From contig JAISPA010000035.1 in assembly GCA_031275255.1 (NCBI GenBank), positions 1 through 5,839 on the forward strand: 5,839 bases of DNA, written 5' to 3'. This stretch comes from Acidaminococcales bacterium (GTDB lineage: Bacteria > Bacillota > Negativicutes > Acidaminococcales > JAISLQ01). The position numbers were made by a program, and so were the translations under genes. The notes below the pieces were generated by a model that was not told where the DNA came from, searched no databases, and was given only the letters and a program-made list of their open reading frames with translations. Shown here one piece after another: positions 1 to 5,797 of the stretch. Within the stretch, counting starts at the first letter, position 1. The number at the start of each line of letters is the position of its first letter.

Positions 1-562
1 ATATTACAGGAAATTCGTCGGAATAGGTCTGCATCAGCGCCAGTTTTACATCCGAGGCCGCCCTTCTATCGTAAATCTGCGTTACAATCAGCGGAAGGCC
101 GCCCGCGCGCCTAATTTCGCCGGGCGACAACGCATCCACGATCGCCAGGCCGTCCGCCGGATCGATGTTCAATTGACAAAAAGCGACGTCAAGAAAACTC
201 ATGGCAGGCAAAACGGTGAATTCTATTTTTTCCTGCCGCGCCCGGGAGCGCAGGAGTGAAACCGAACGCTCCGCCACCAAGGGGCTGCCCGGCACGGCGT
301 AAAGTATATTGGCGCCCCGCGCTTTTTCAAGGCATATTTCCGCCATCCGCTCATATACTTTGGTAAAATTTTCTTCACAATAGCAATCGTCAAGGGAAGA
401 GTAGGCTATGCCATAGCCGCTCAACCCCTCGGCCGCCGGATGCAGCGCGGTGCGCAGGATAACTTCGTCCGCCCGCCGCATGGCGCCGATGGTTTCCATG
501 GAAAGATGTCCGGCCGCGCCCGGCCCCAAACCGGCGACAGTCAATTTTCCCTGTTTGTCCAT
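1..562 (-). CDS. yabN: YabN/MazG-type protein, N-terminal tetrapyrrole-methylase-like domain (partial, C-terminus beyond window)
   Basis: The frame is open from the ATG at 562 to the left window edge (187 residues, no stop), so the 3' part is missing. The visible part is the SAM-dependent tetrapyrrole (corrin/porphyrin) methylase-like domain that forms the N-terminal half of Bacillus YabN: a GLGPG nucleotide-type loop at residues 11-15 after the first strand, and the family's second signature, PGSPLVAE, at about 91-98. In YabN-type proteins a MazG nucleoside triphosphate pyrophosphohydrolase domain follows. It should lie off the left edge, but I cannot see it. MazG enzymes hydrolyse NTPs or dNTPs to NMP and PPi; the role of the methylase-like half is not settled. 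The start is supported by a GAGGG Shine-Dalgarno site 7 nt upstream. The first 22 nt overlap the end of the flippase gene, so translation is probably coupled. A lone tetrapyrrole methylase is the alternative, but the neighbour argues for YabN. Confidence 0.85.
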   Translation of the reverse strand, partial: MDKQGKLTVAGLGPGAAGHLSMETIGAMRRADEVILRTALHPAAEGLSGYGIAYSSLDDCYCEENFTKVYERMAEICLEKARGANILYAVPGSPLVAERSVSLLRSRARQEKIEFTVLPAMSFLDVAFCQLNIDPADGLAIVDALSPGEIRRAGGLPLIVTQIYDRRAASDVKLALMQTYSDEFPVI

Positions 563-2145
563 AATTTATCCCTCACCGCGAAAATTTTAATTAGCCAGTG
601 CCCCAGCACCGGCAGGCCGGCCGCTTCCGCCCGCGTAACGCAGCCCATGAGCGGCAGGAGCAATAAATAGGCAAATCCTCCCGCTAAAATCGCCGAAACG
701 GCGGCAAAGCCGTTGGCCGCCGTCGCCCAAAACGCCAGTTGATAAACCTCGCGCGCGCAAAAGGCCATAAGGCCGGCGGCGGCGAAAATGCGGGCGGCTG
801 CCTGCACCGGATATAAAAAACCCGTGTATTTGTACAAAAAAACAAGGTTCAAAAACGCCGATAAAGCAAAATCAACGACGCTGGCCCAGGCGGCCCCGGC
901 GATCCCCCAGGCGGGCAGAGCGGTAAGCGACCAGGTCAGGCCGGCTTTCACCAGCGCGCTGGCCAGCATGTTGCCCATAGGTGCCCCGGCGCGCCCCATG
1001 CCTTGCAATACAGCGGCCGTTACTTGCTGCAGGCCTAAAAAGAAAATGGCAGCGGCCATTATCTTTATGCAAAGAGCCGCGTTAGGCGTACCGTACAAAA
1101 GCAGAGAAACCGGCTCGGCCAATACGGCCAGACCAAAAAAGCAGGGAACGGTAATGGCCGAAGCCAAACGTGCCGCCATGTTCGTAATACCGCGCAAGGC
1201 GGCGGCGTCCGCGAGCGCGTAAGACTCGGAGACCGCCGGAACGAGGCTGGTGGCCAGAGAAGTTGTCGGAATGACCGCCATCATAACCAGCGGCAAAGCC
1301 ATTCCGGTCAAATAGCCAAACAAAGCCGTGGCTTCCCTTACCGTAAAGCCGGCGGCCTCCAGGCGCGCCGGCACGATCAAAGCGTCAACGCTTGATACCA
1401 GGGGAATCATTATATTGGCCAAAGAGACCGGCAAGGCCAGTTTAGCCAATTGTTTGGCCAACGGCCAGGCTTGCGGCGTTTCTTTCGCCGCCGGCGGCGC
1501 AACGCTGTCGCGGCGCCAATAAAAAAACAAAAGAACCAGCAGCCCGCCCGCCGTTCCGGGTACGGCGCCGAAAGCCGCGCCCGCCGCCGCGTACGCAAGG
1601 CCGTAATCAAACAGCTGCCAGGCAAGAAAAAGCATCGCGGCCACGCGCAGCAGCTGTTCAACGATTTGTGAAACCGCTGTCGGCAGCATTTGCTGAAACC
1701 CTTGAAAATATCCGCGCATACTCGCCAGCGCCGTCGCGAAAAATACTGCCGGCGTCAGCGCCACCAGCGCGTAATAAGCCCTCGCGTCCCTTATTATATG
1801 CTGCCCGACCAACCAACCCGCGCTCCAATATAAAAGAGCGGAAAAGAAAAAGCCGGCGCACAGCATGGCGATCAGAGATATTTTGAAAGCTTTTTGCGCC
1901 CCTGCCCTGTCTCCCACCGCCAGCCGGCCGGCCATGACAATGGATATGGCCACAGGGATGCCTGCTGACGATACGGCCGAAAGCAAAAGATACACCGGAT
2001 ACGCCATCTGGTAAAGGCCTATCCCTTCGCCGCCTAAAAACCGCGACAAAAGTATGCGGTTGACCGAACCGGCGATCTTGACCAAAAGACCGGCTCCGGT
2101 CAATATCATGGCTCCGCGCAGAAAAGTTCTCTCAGCCAACTTCAA
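541..2145 (-). CDS. yabM: MOP-superfamily flippase, YabM/SpoVB/MurJ-like polysaccharide biosynthesis protein
   Basis: A 534-residue, very hydrophobic inner-membrane protein, the usual size for YabM, SpoVB and MurJ-type exporters, with a run of hydrophobic segments consistent with the family's roughly 14 membrane helices. The N-terminus (FLRGAMILTGAG, then an amphipathic VNRILLSRFLG and GIGLYQMAYP) and the RGYFQG ... PTAVSQIVEQ block at 144-164 are typical of the Polysacc_synt/MurJ families; LVPAVSES lies at 301-308. Relatives flip lipid-linked cell wall or polysaccharide precursors across the membrane; the substrate here cannot be read. The start is a TTG at 2145: it aligns with family N-termini, an AAGG Shine-Dalgarno overlaps the gltX stop just upstream, and the nearby ATG at 2150 meets a stop after two codons. 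It begins 10 nt after the gltX stop codon and its 3' end overlaps the yabN-like gene. That adjacency favours YabM over SpoVB or YtgP/MurJ. Confidence 0.88.
   Translation of the reverse strand: MKLAERTFLRGAMILTGAGLLVKIAGSVNRILLSRFLGGEGIGLYQMAYPVYLLLSAVSSAGIPVAISIVMAGRLAVGDRAGAQKAFKISLIAMLCAGFFFSALLYWSAGWLVGQHIIRDARAYYALVALTPAVFFATALASMRGYFQGFQQMLPTAVSQIVEQLLRVAAMLFLAWQLFDYGLAYAAAGAAFGAVPGTAGGLLVLLFFYWRRDSVAPPAAKETPQAWPLAKQLAKLALPVSLANIMIPLVSSVDALIVPARLEAAGFTVREATALFGYLTGMALPLVMMAVIPTTSLATSLVPAVSESYALADAAALRGITNMAARLASAITVPCFFGLAVLAEPVSLLLYGTPNAALCIKIMAAAIFFLGLQQVTAAVLQGMGRAGAPMGNMLASALVKAGLTWSLTALPAWGIAGAAWASVVDFALSAFLNLVFLYKYTGFLYPVQAAARIFAAAGLMAFCAREVYQLAFWATAANGFAAVSAILAGGFAYLLLLPLMGCVTRAEAAGLPVLGHWLIKIFAVRDKLWTNREN
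570..574 (-). promoter_or_regulatory. Ribosome binding site of the yabN-like gene
   Basis: GAGGG on the minus strand, 7 nt before the ATG at 562. It lies inside the last codons of the upstream flippase gene. It fixes the yabN-like start and explains how a gene overlapping its neighbour by 22 nt can still be initiated. Confidence 0.7.
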
Positions 2146-2149
2146 GCCA

Positions 2150-2156
2150 TCCTTTT
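2150..2156 (-). promoter_or_regulatory. Ribosome binding site of the TTG-started flippase gene
   Basis: The minus strand reads AAAAGGA and then TGGC before the TTG at 2145. Its first A is the last base of the gltX TGA (2158-2156), so ribosomes ending on gltX finish directly on this site. The spacing is a little short, which together with TTG suggests modest initiation and dependence on coupling. Confidence 0.6.
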
Positions 2157-3628
2157 CACGGTGCGCCCGTGCGCCCTCTGATGTAACAAGCGGCCGCCTT
2201 AAGCCTTTTTGCCGTCAGTTCGCGCCCCAAAAGAACCATTACATCGAAAAGGCCAGGACTTACCGTCCGCCCGGTCAGAGCCAGCCTGCTTGGATGTATC
2301 AATTCCGCCAGTTTCACGCCCGCTTGCACGGCAAGGCTGTTGTATATATCCTCCAAGGCGGCCACGTCAAATCTTTCCGCTTTTTCCACGGCCGCGCCGC
2401 ATAATTCCAAATGCCCGGCCGCCTGCGGGCTGAAATATTTTTCCGCACCCTTTTGATCGTAACCGTCCAAAGCGCAAAAGAAACAGCGGGCCGCCCCGGA
2501 CAGTTCCGTCAGCGTCTTGACCCGTACCCGCACTATATCGACAAGTTTAAGCAAATATTCTTCGCCGCCGAAATGTTTATCCTCCAAACCTGCCGCCGCG
2601 CGCAAAAAGGGCATTGCTTCCGCCAGCACTCTTTCCGCCGGCAAGGCGGAAAGATATTGACCGTTCATCCAGGTCAATTTCTTCACATCATACACAGCGG
2701 CTTTTTTCGACATTTTGTCAAGTTCAAATTGGTTTATGGCCTCGTCCGGGGTGAAATACTCCTGCCCGCTTCCCGGCGACCAGCCCAAAAGAGCGAGGTA
2801 ATTGACGATAGCTTCCGGCAGGTACCCTTGCCCGCGAAATTCTTCCACAGAAGTCGCCCCGTGCCTTTTGCTGAGTTTGCTCCGGTCAGGCGCGAGAATC
2901 ATCGGCATGTGGGCGAACACGGGCGGTTTGACGCCCAAAGCGTTGTAGAGCAATATTTGTTTGGGCGTATTGGAAAGATGTTCTTCCGCGCGCAGGACGT
3001 GGCTGATTTTCATTGCGTGGTCGTCGACGGCGCAGGCGAAATTATAAGTCGGCATACCGTTTGATTTAAAGATGATAAAGTCGTCAAGCTGGTCAAGCCG
3101 AAAAACCACCGGGCCGTGTATGAGATCGTTAACCGTCACCTCGCCCTCTGCCGGCAACGCAAGGCGGATCGCCGGTTTAAACCCTGCGGTCAGTTTTTCC
3201 CGCACGGCTTCCCCGCTGAGGCGACGGCAGGCGCCGGAATAGCGGAAAGGTTTCCCGGCGGCTTTTTGACTGGTTCTTTCCGCTTCCAATTCTGCTGCTG
3301 TGCAAAAACAAGGATAGGCCTTTTTGTTTTCTACCAGCCAATCAACGTTTTTTTGATAAACATCCCGCCGCTGCGACTGCCAATAAGGTCCGAAAGCTCC
3401 TTCCCGGTCAGGCCCTTCATCCCAGTCCAGCCCGAGCCATTTAAGGCTGCTCAGTATCTGGCCGGCTGAATCTTCCTTCAGGCGCTCCATGTCCGTATCT
3501 TCTATCCGTAAAATAAAGTGGCCGCCGCATTTTCGGGCAAACAGCCAATTAAAAAGCGCCGTCCGGGCGCCGCCTATATGCAGATAACCAGTTGGGCTGG
3601 GGGCGAAGCGCACCCGTACTTCTTCCAT
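2156..3628 (-). CDS. gltX: Glutamyl-tRNA synthetase (class I)
   Basis: A cytoplasmic class I synthetase that charges tRNA(Glu) with glutamate using ATP. The 490 residues from the ATG at 3628 match the normal bacterial length. FAPSPTGYLHIGG at 8-20 contains the HIGH-type signature, and KLSKR at about 251-255 is the KMSKS motif. A four-ligand zinc site is visible: C107, C109, Y130 and C134, with the same spacing as in the E. coli enzyme. LTWMNGQYL is characteristic of the family. I prefer the ATG at 3628 to the in-frame start at 3664 because AGAGGG lies 7 nt upstream of it and the protein then begins two residues before the conserved VRVRFAPSPTG. In many Bacillota this enzyme also glutamylates tRNA(Gln) for the GatCAB route; that cannot be judged here. 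It is first in an operon with the flippase and yabN-like genes and follows a long structured leader. Confidence 0.97.
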   Translation of the reverse strand: MEEVRVRFAPSPTGYLHIGGARTALFNWLFARKCGGHFILRIEDTDMERLKEDSAGQILSSLKWLGLDWDEGPDREGAFGPYWQSQRRDVYQKNVDWLVENKKAYPCFCTAAELEAERTSQKAAGKPFRYSGACRRLSGEAVREKLTAGFKPAIRLALPAEGEVTVNDLIHGPVVFRLDQLDDFIIFKSNGMPTYNFACAVDDHAMKISHVLRAEEHLSNTPKQILLYNALGVKPPVFAHMPMILAPDRSKLSKRHGATSVEEFRGQGYLPEAIVNYLALLGWSPGSGQEYFTPDEAINQFELDKMSKKAAVYDVKKLTWMNGQYLSALPAERVLAEAMPFLRAAAGLEDKHFGGEEYLLKLVDIVRVRVKTLTELSGAARCFFCALDGYDQKGAEKYFSPQAAGHLELCGAAVEKAERFDVAALEDIYNSLAVQAGVKLAELIHPSRLALTGRTVSPGLFDVMVLLGRELTAKRLKAAACYIRGRTGAP

Positions 3629-3635
3629 GATTAAT

Positions 3636-3641
3636 CCCTCT
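3636..3641 (-). promoter_or_regulatory. Ribosome binding site that decides the gltX start
   Basis: AGAGGG on the minus strand, separated from the ATG at 3628 by ATTAATC (7 nt). The in-frame upstream ATG at 3664 lacks such a site. A small stem (GCGG/CCGC, 3647-3662) sits just upstream of it in the mRNA. Confidence 0.75.
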
Positions 3642-3666
3642 TTTGCGCGGTATTGACGCCGCATTT

Positions 3667-3920
3667 GATATTTTTTGCGACAAGACGCCTGTTTGATAAA
3701 GCTGGCCTACGTTGTTCCCCGGCTAAAGCCATGGCATCTTTGCTTGAGAAACCCCCGCCGGATCTTTGTAGGCCATGGACGGCCAAAGGCGGAATATGCC
3801 AAGGAAAAGGGGCTTCTACCTATGCTTGCCTGCGTTTTGCGCCTCGTAGGGCAGCAAAGCGGATCGCAGGGTTTGACCATGTTTTAACCGGGGGCAGTAT
3901 TATGCTCTTTGTCTTATATC
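3667..3920 (-). ncRNA. Candidate structured RNA or gltX leader, family not recognised
   Basis: No convincing protein gene lies between the helicase and gltX. The minus strand, read from the predicted transcription start near 3920, shows nested pairings. The closing helix is GATAT (3920-3916) with ATATC (3671-3667) plus GACAA (3913-3909) with TTGTC (3683-3679). An internal helix of about 17 bp joins 3893-3876 to 3735-3717 (CCCCGGTTAAA with TTTAGCCGGGG, then ATGG with CCAT). Inside it are a hairpin, CCTGCG/CGCAGG (3870-3829) capped by TTTGC/GCAAA and GCC/GGC, and an 8-bp helix, GAAGCCCC (3816-3809) with GGGGTTTC (3755-3748). The 5' end of the fold coincides with the promoter-predicted start. 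No terminator is seen before gltX, so the RNA may be its 5' leader or be cut from it. I see no T-box sequence (UGGNACC), B12 box, SRP tetraloop domain or RNase P core. 6S RNA is not excluded, but the branching fits it poorly. The pairings were found by eye and energies were not computed. Confidence 0.45.
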
Positions 3921-3926
3921 TTTCAC

Positions 3927-3957
3927 ATTATAACACATAACGCAAAAAATCTGCCAA
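3927..3957 (-). promoter_or_regulatory. Extended -10 promoter for the structured leader/gltX operon
   Basis: The minus strand carries a perfect TATAAT (3932-3927) preceded by TG one base upstream, the extended -10 arrangement. TTGGCA (3957-3952) is the best -35 match but stands 19 nt away, longer than optimal, so the TG motif probably compensates. Initiation is expected near 3920. The -35 region overlaps the end of the helicase terminator's U tract. Confidence 0.7.
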
Positions 3958-3992
3958 AAGAAAAAGGCCGCTACGGAAAAAGCCGCGCGGCC
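3956..3992 (-). terminator. Intrinsic terminator after the helicase gene
   Basis: The minus strand reads GGCCGC (3992-3987), an inner CGG/CCG stem, then GCGGCC (3971-3966), followed by TTTTTCTTTT. A GC-rich imperfect stem with a strong U tract, 22 nt beyond the helicase stop, is a standard rho-independent terminator. It separates the helicase unit from the gltX unit. Confidence 0.85.
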
Positions 3993-4014
3993 GCTGAAGG
4001 AATGCGCCAAAATA

Positions 4015-5220
4015 TTATCGACGCGCGCCGTGTTTTGGGCCCGGCGGCTTAACCGTCCTTTTTTTGCCCGCCGCCGGCTTTTTCACCGAAGCGCGCGTTA
4101 TTTCGTCTCCGGCCGGATTGCGCGCGCGAAATTTAAAGCCGAGCTTTTTTTCCAGATTGTCTATTTTTCTCAATTCTTCCGGCGTGTAAATGGTTACGGC
4201 CATTCCGGCCGCGCCCGCCCGTCCCGTGCGTCCCGCCCTGTGTACATATTGCTGGCGGTCGGGAGGCGGATCATAACTTATAACATGACTGACCCCTTCC
4301 ACGTCCAACCCGCGGGCGGCTAAATCTGTCGCCACCAGCACTTGGATGCGCGCCCGGCGAAAATCCCGCAGCACCTTGAGCCGCTTTGTTTGGGACAAAT
4401 CGCCCCGCAGAACGCCGCAGGAAAATCCCTCCGTTTCCAGCCATTCGCCGATCTCCGCAGCGCCCTCGCGCGCGCCGCAAAAAACTATGGCAAGATACGG
4501 GTTGGCACGCCGCAGAAACTCCCCCAAAGCCCATTTTTTCTTATCGGCGCTGACCTTCATTATCCAGTGTTCAATATTTACCGTGTCAAGTTTGTCGGCG
4601 TCAATGTCCACCAAGACAGGCGCTTTCATAATTTTTTTTGCCAAATCGGCCGCCGCCTGCGGCAAAGTAGCGGAGCAGACCACCGTCTGCCGTTTCGCGC
4701 CGACAAACAAAGACAACTGTTCTATATCTTCCAGAAAACCTCTTTGCAGCATCTCGTCTACTTCGTCCAGGACAAAAAAACTTACACCGCCCAAAGCGGC
4801 CGAGCGTTTTCTTAAATGATCCAGCAGCCGGCCGGGAGTGCCGACAAGGATATGCGGCGCTTTTCCCAGTTTGTCTTTTTGCGCGTAAAAATCCCGCCCG
4901 CCCAGTATGTTTAACACTTTTAAACCCGCGCCGCCGGCGATTTTTTTCGCCTCACCCGCTACCTGAACCGCCAGTTCCCGGGTGGGGGTCACGATAAGCG
5001 CCTGTGGATAAGTTTTTTTACTGTCAGCCTTATGCACGGCTGGAATGATAAATGCCATGGTCTTACCCGTACCCGTGCGCGCTTTGAGCAAAACATCCCG
5101 GCCTTTCAGGATTGGCGGTATGGCCGCCGCCTGCACCGGCATAGGCTTTTTCAATCCGATACCCGGCAAAAGCCGCAATATTTCATCTTTTATGCCCAAA
5201 AGGGCGAACCCGTCAGTCAT
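4015..5220 (-). CDS. DEAD-box family ATP-dependent RNA helicase (DEVD variant)
   Basis: A 401-residue cytoplasmic RNA helicase with both RecA-like domains. In order: Q-motif glutamine Q30 in KPMPVQ; motif I ARTGTGKT 47-54 (ATP binding); motif Ia PTRELA 79-84; TPGR 128-131; motif II DEVD 152-155 in place of DEAD; motif III SAT 183-185; motif V ATDLAARGLD 297-306; motif VI HRAGRTGR 327-334. After residue ~365 only a short basic tail rich in Lys, Arg and Pro remains. There is no folded C-terminal RNA-binding domain like that of DbpA/YxiN, so it resembles a minimal CshA/RhlE-like enzyme acting in RNA unwinding, ribosome assembly or mRNA turnover. The ATG at 5220 has GGAG 5 nt upstream. It lies 117 nt after tRNA-Leu with no strong terminator between, and ends before a clear one. 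I give no symbol because motifs alone do not separate cshA, deaD and rhlE. Confidence 0.95.
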   Translation of the reverse strand: MTDGFALLGIKDEILRLLPGIGLKKPMPVQAAAIPPILKGRDVLLKARTGTGKTMAFIIPAVHKADSKKTYPQALIVTPTRELAVQVAGEAKKIAGGAGLKVLNILGGRDFYAQKDKLGKAPHILVGTPGRLLDHLRKRSAALGGVSFFVLDEVDEMLQRGFLEDIEQLSLFVGAKRQTVVCSATLPQAAADLAKKIMKAPVLVDIDADKLDTVNIEHWIMKVSADKKKWALGEFLRRANPYLAIVFCGAREGAAEIGEWLETEGFSCGVLRGDLSQTKRLKVLRDFRRARIQVLVATDLAARGLDVEGVSHVISYDPPPDRQQYVHRAGRTGRAGAAGMAVTIYTPEELRKIDNLEKKLGFKFRARNPAGDEITRASVKKPAAGKKRTVKPPGPKHGARR

Positions 5221-5270
5221 AATTTCTCCATCGCGCCGCGGAACACACGCGCTTTTCTAACAATCAATAT

Positions 5271-5306
5271 CGCCGCGTAATTCCCGGCAGAGGAATCTTC
5301 GCGGCG
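5271..5306 (-). repeat. Inverted repeat (hairpin) in the helicase leader
   Basis: On the minus strand CGCCGCG (5306-5300) pairs with CGCGGCG (5277-5271), and inside it ATTCC pairs with GGAAT, with a small AAG/TA internal loop and a 7-nt apex. No T tract follows on either strand, so it does not look like a terminator. It may be a leader or mRNA-stabilising stem, or an RNase site separating the tRNA transcript from the helicase mRNA. Confidence 0.55.
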
Positions 5307-5327
5307 CATAACAACAAAATATACCAT

Positions 5328-5341
5328 CTATGGTCTATGGT
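5328..5341 (-). repeat. Tandem 7-mer at the tRNA-Leu 3' end
   Basis: The minus strand reads ACCATAG twice in tandem. The first copy begins with the discriminator A and encoded CCA of tRNA-Leu; the second lies just downstream and starts a weak ACCA/TGGT hairpin followed by ATATTTTG. The whole interval 5221-5337 holds only this, the hairpin at 5271-5306 and the helicase ribosome binding site. Confidence 0.6.
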
Positions 5342-5426
5342 GCCGAGGACCGGAATCGAACCGGTACGGGACTCTCGCCCCGAGGGATTTTAAGTCCCTT
5401 GCGTCTGCCAGTTCCGCCACCCCGGC
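5338..5426 (-). tRNA. tRNA-Leu (UAA)
   Basis: An 89-nt gene including an encoded CCA. The acceptor stem is GCCGGGG with CCTCGGC (one G-U pair), discriminator A. The anticodon arm AGGGA-CTTAAAA-TCCCT gives anticodon UAA, reading UUA/UUG codons. A long variable arm, typical of class II leucine tRNA, precedes the GGTTCGATTCC T arm. It is last in the cluster. Confidence 0.97.
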
Positions 5427-5441
5427 ATATCAGGAAAATTA

Positions 5442-5516
5442 TGGAGGCGGCACCCGGAATCGAACCGGGGAATAGAGGTTTTGCAGACCTCTGCCTTACC
5501 GCTTGGCTATGCCGCC
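5442..5516 (-). tRNA. tRNA-Cys (GCA)
   Basis: A 75-nt gene including an encoded CCA. The acceptor stem GGCGGCA/TGCCGCC is perfect, with the U73 discriminator expected for cysteine. The anticodon arm GAGGT-CTGCAAA-ACCTC gives anticodon GCA. The T arm carries GGTTCGATTCC. It lies 15 nt upstream of tRNA-Leu. Confidence 0.97.
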
Positions 5517-5535
5517 CTGTCGGAAAGACAATTTT

Positions 5536-5571
5536 GTTTGCCCGAACAGGCTTTATCCTGATTCGGCAAAC
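5536..5571 (-). repeat. Hairpin in the spacer between tRNA-Gly and tRNA-Cys
   Basis: The 70-nt spacer is much longer than the 15- and 17-nt spacers elsewhere in the cluster and holds a near-complete hairpin: GTTTGCC (5571-5565) with GGCAAAC (5542-5536), then GAA/TTC across one bulged G, then CAGG/CCTG with a 6-nt loop. About 14 bp in all. No T tract follows in the direction of transcription, so termination is unlikely; processing or a degenerate mobile repeat are possibilities. Confidence 0.6.
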
Positions 5572-5586
5572 GCGATAAACAAAAAT

Positions 5587-5661
5587 TGGAGCGGAAAACG
5601 AGATTCGAACTCGCGACCCCCGCCTTGGCAAGGCGATGCTCTACCACTGAGATACTTCCGC
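5587..5661 (-). tRNA. tRNA-Gly (GCC)
   Basis: A 75-nt gene including an encoded CCA. The acceptor stem is GCGGAAG with TTTCCGC (G-U at 7-66), discriminator U as usual for glycine. The anticodon arm TCGCC-TTGCCAA-GGCGG gives anticodon GCC, reading GGC/GGU. The D stem has T10 opposite C25 where most relatives have G10-C25; the rest looks functional. Confidence 0.96.
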
Positions 5662-5678
5662 ACTCTTTGCAATGAATA

Positions 5679-5754
<76 letters not shown>

Positions 5755-5762
5755 AAAAGCCC

Positions 5763-5782
5763 CCGGCGGACAACCCCGCCGG
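5763..5782 (-). repeat. Leader hairpin of the tRNA transcript
   Basis: On the minus strand a perfect CCGGCGG / CCGCCGG inverted repeat with a 6-nt loop lies between the predicted start and tRNA-Phe. It is followed by GGGCTTTTG, a U run too short and too far away for a convincing terminator. Possibly a 5' leader stem affecting processing or weak attenuation. Confidence 0.5.
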
Positions 5783-5797
5783 AATAACAGCAAAGCT

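Noticed and set aside
2411..3064. A 217-codon plus-strand open frame
   Set aside because: It lies entirely antisense to gltX, whose motifs are unmistakable, and its own product shows no recognisable family.
3628..3664. Longer gltX start at 3664
   Set aside because: It would add 12 residues not seen in the family and has no ribosome binding site as good as the AGAGGG placed 7 nt before the ATG at 3628.
3667..3920. 6S RNA
   Set aside because: The closing helix and internal loop are reminiscent, but 6S is a single rod with a central bubble of about 180-200 nt. Here two inner branches and a possible pseudoknot form over ~250 nt. Not fully excluded; a covariance-model search would settle it.
3653..3940. 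Plus-strand open frames (about 95 and 70 codons) across the gltX leader region
   Set aside because: They run antisense to the promoter-led structured RNA, have no recognisable domain, no good ribosome binding site, and a composition explained by the RNA helices.
3629..3960. T-box leader upstream of a tRNA synthetase gene
   Set aside because: No UGGNACC T-box sequence, no AG bulge/specifier arrangement that I can recognise, and no terminator/antiterminator pair before gltX.
5763..5782. Intrinsic terminator upstream of tRNA-Phe
   Set aside because: The stem is good, but only four T residues follow after a GGGC interval, and it lies downstream of a strong promoter leading into the tRNA genes.
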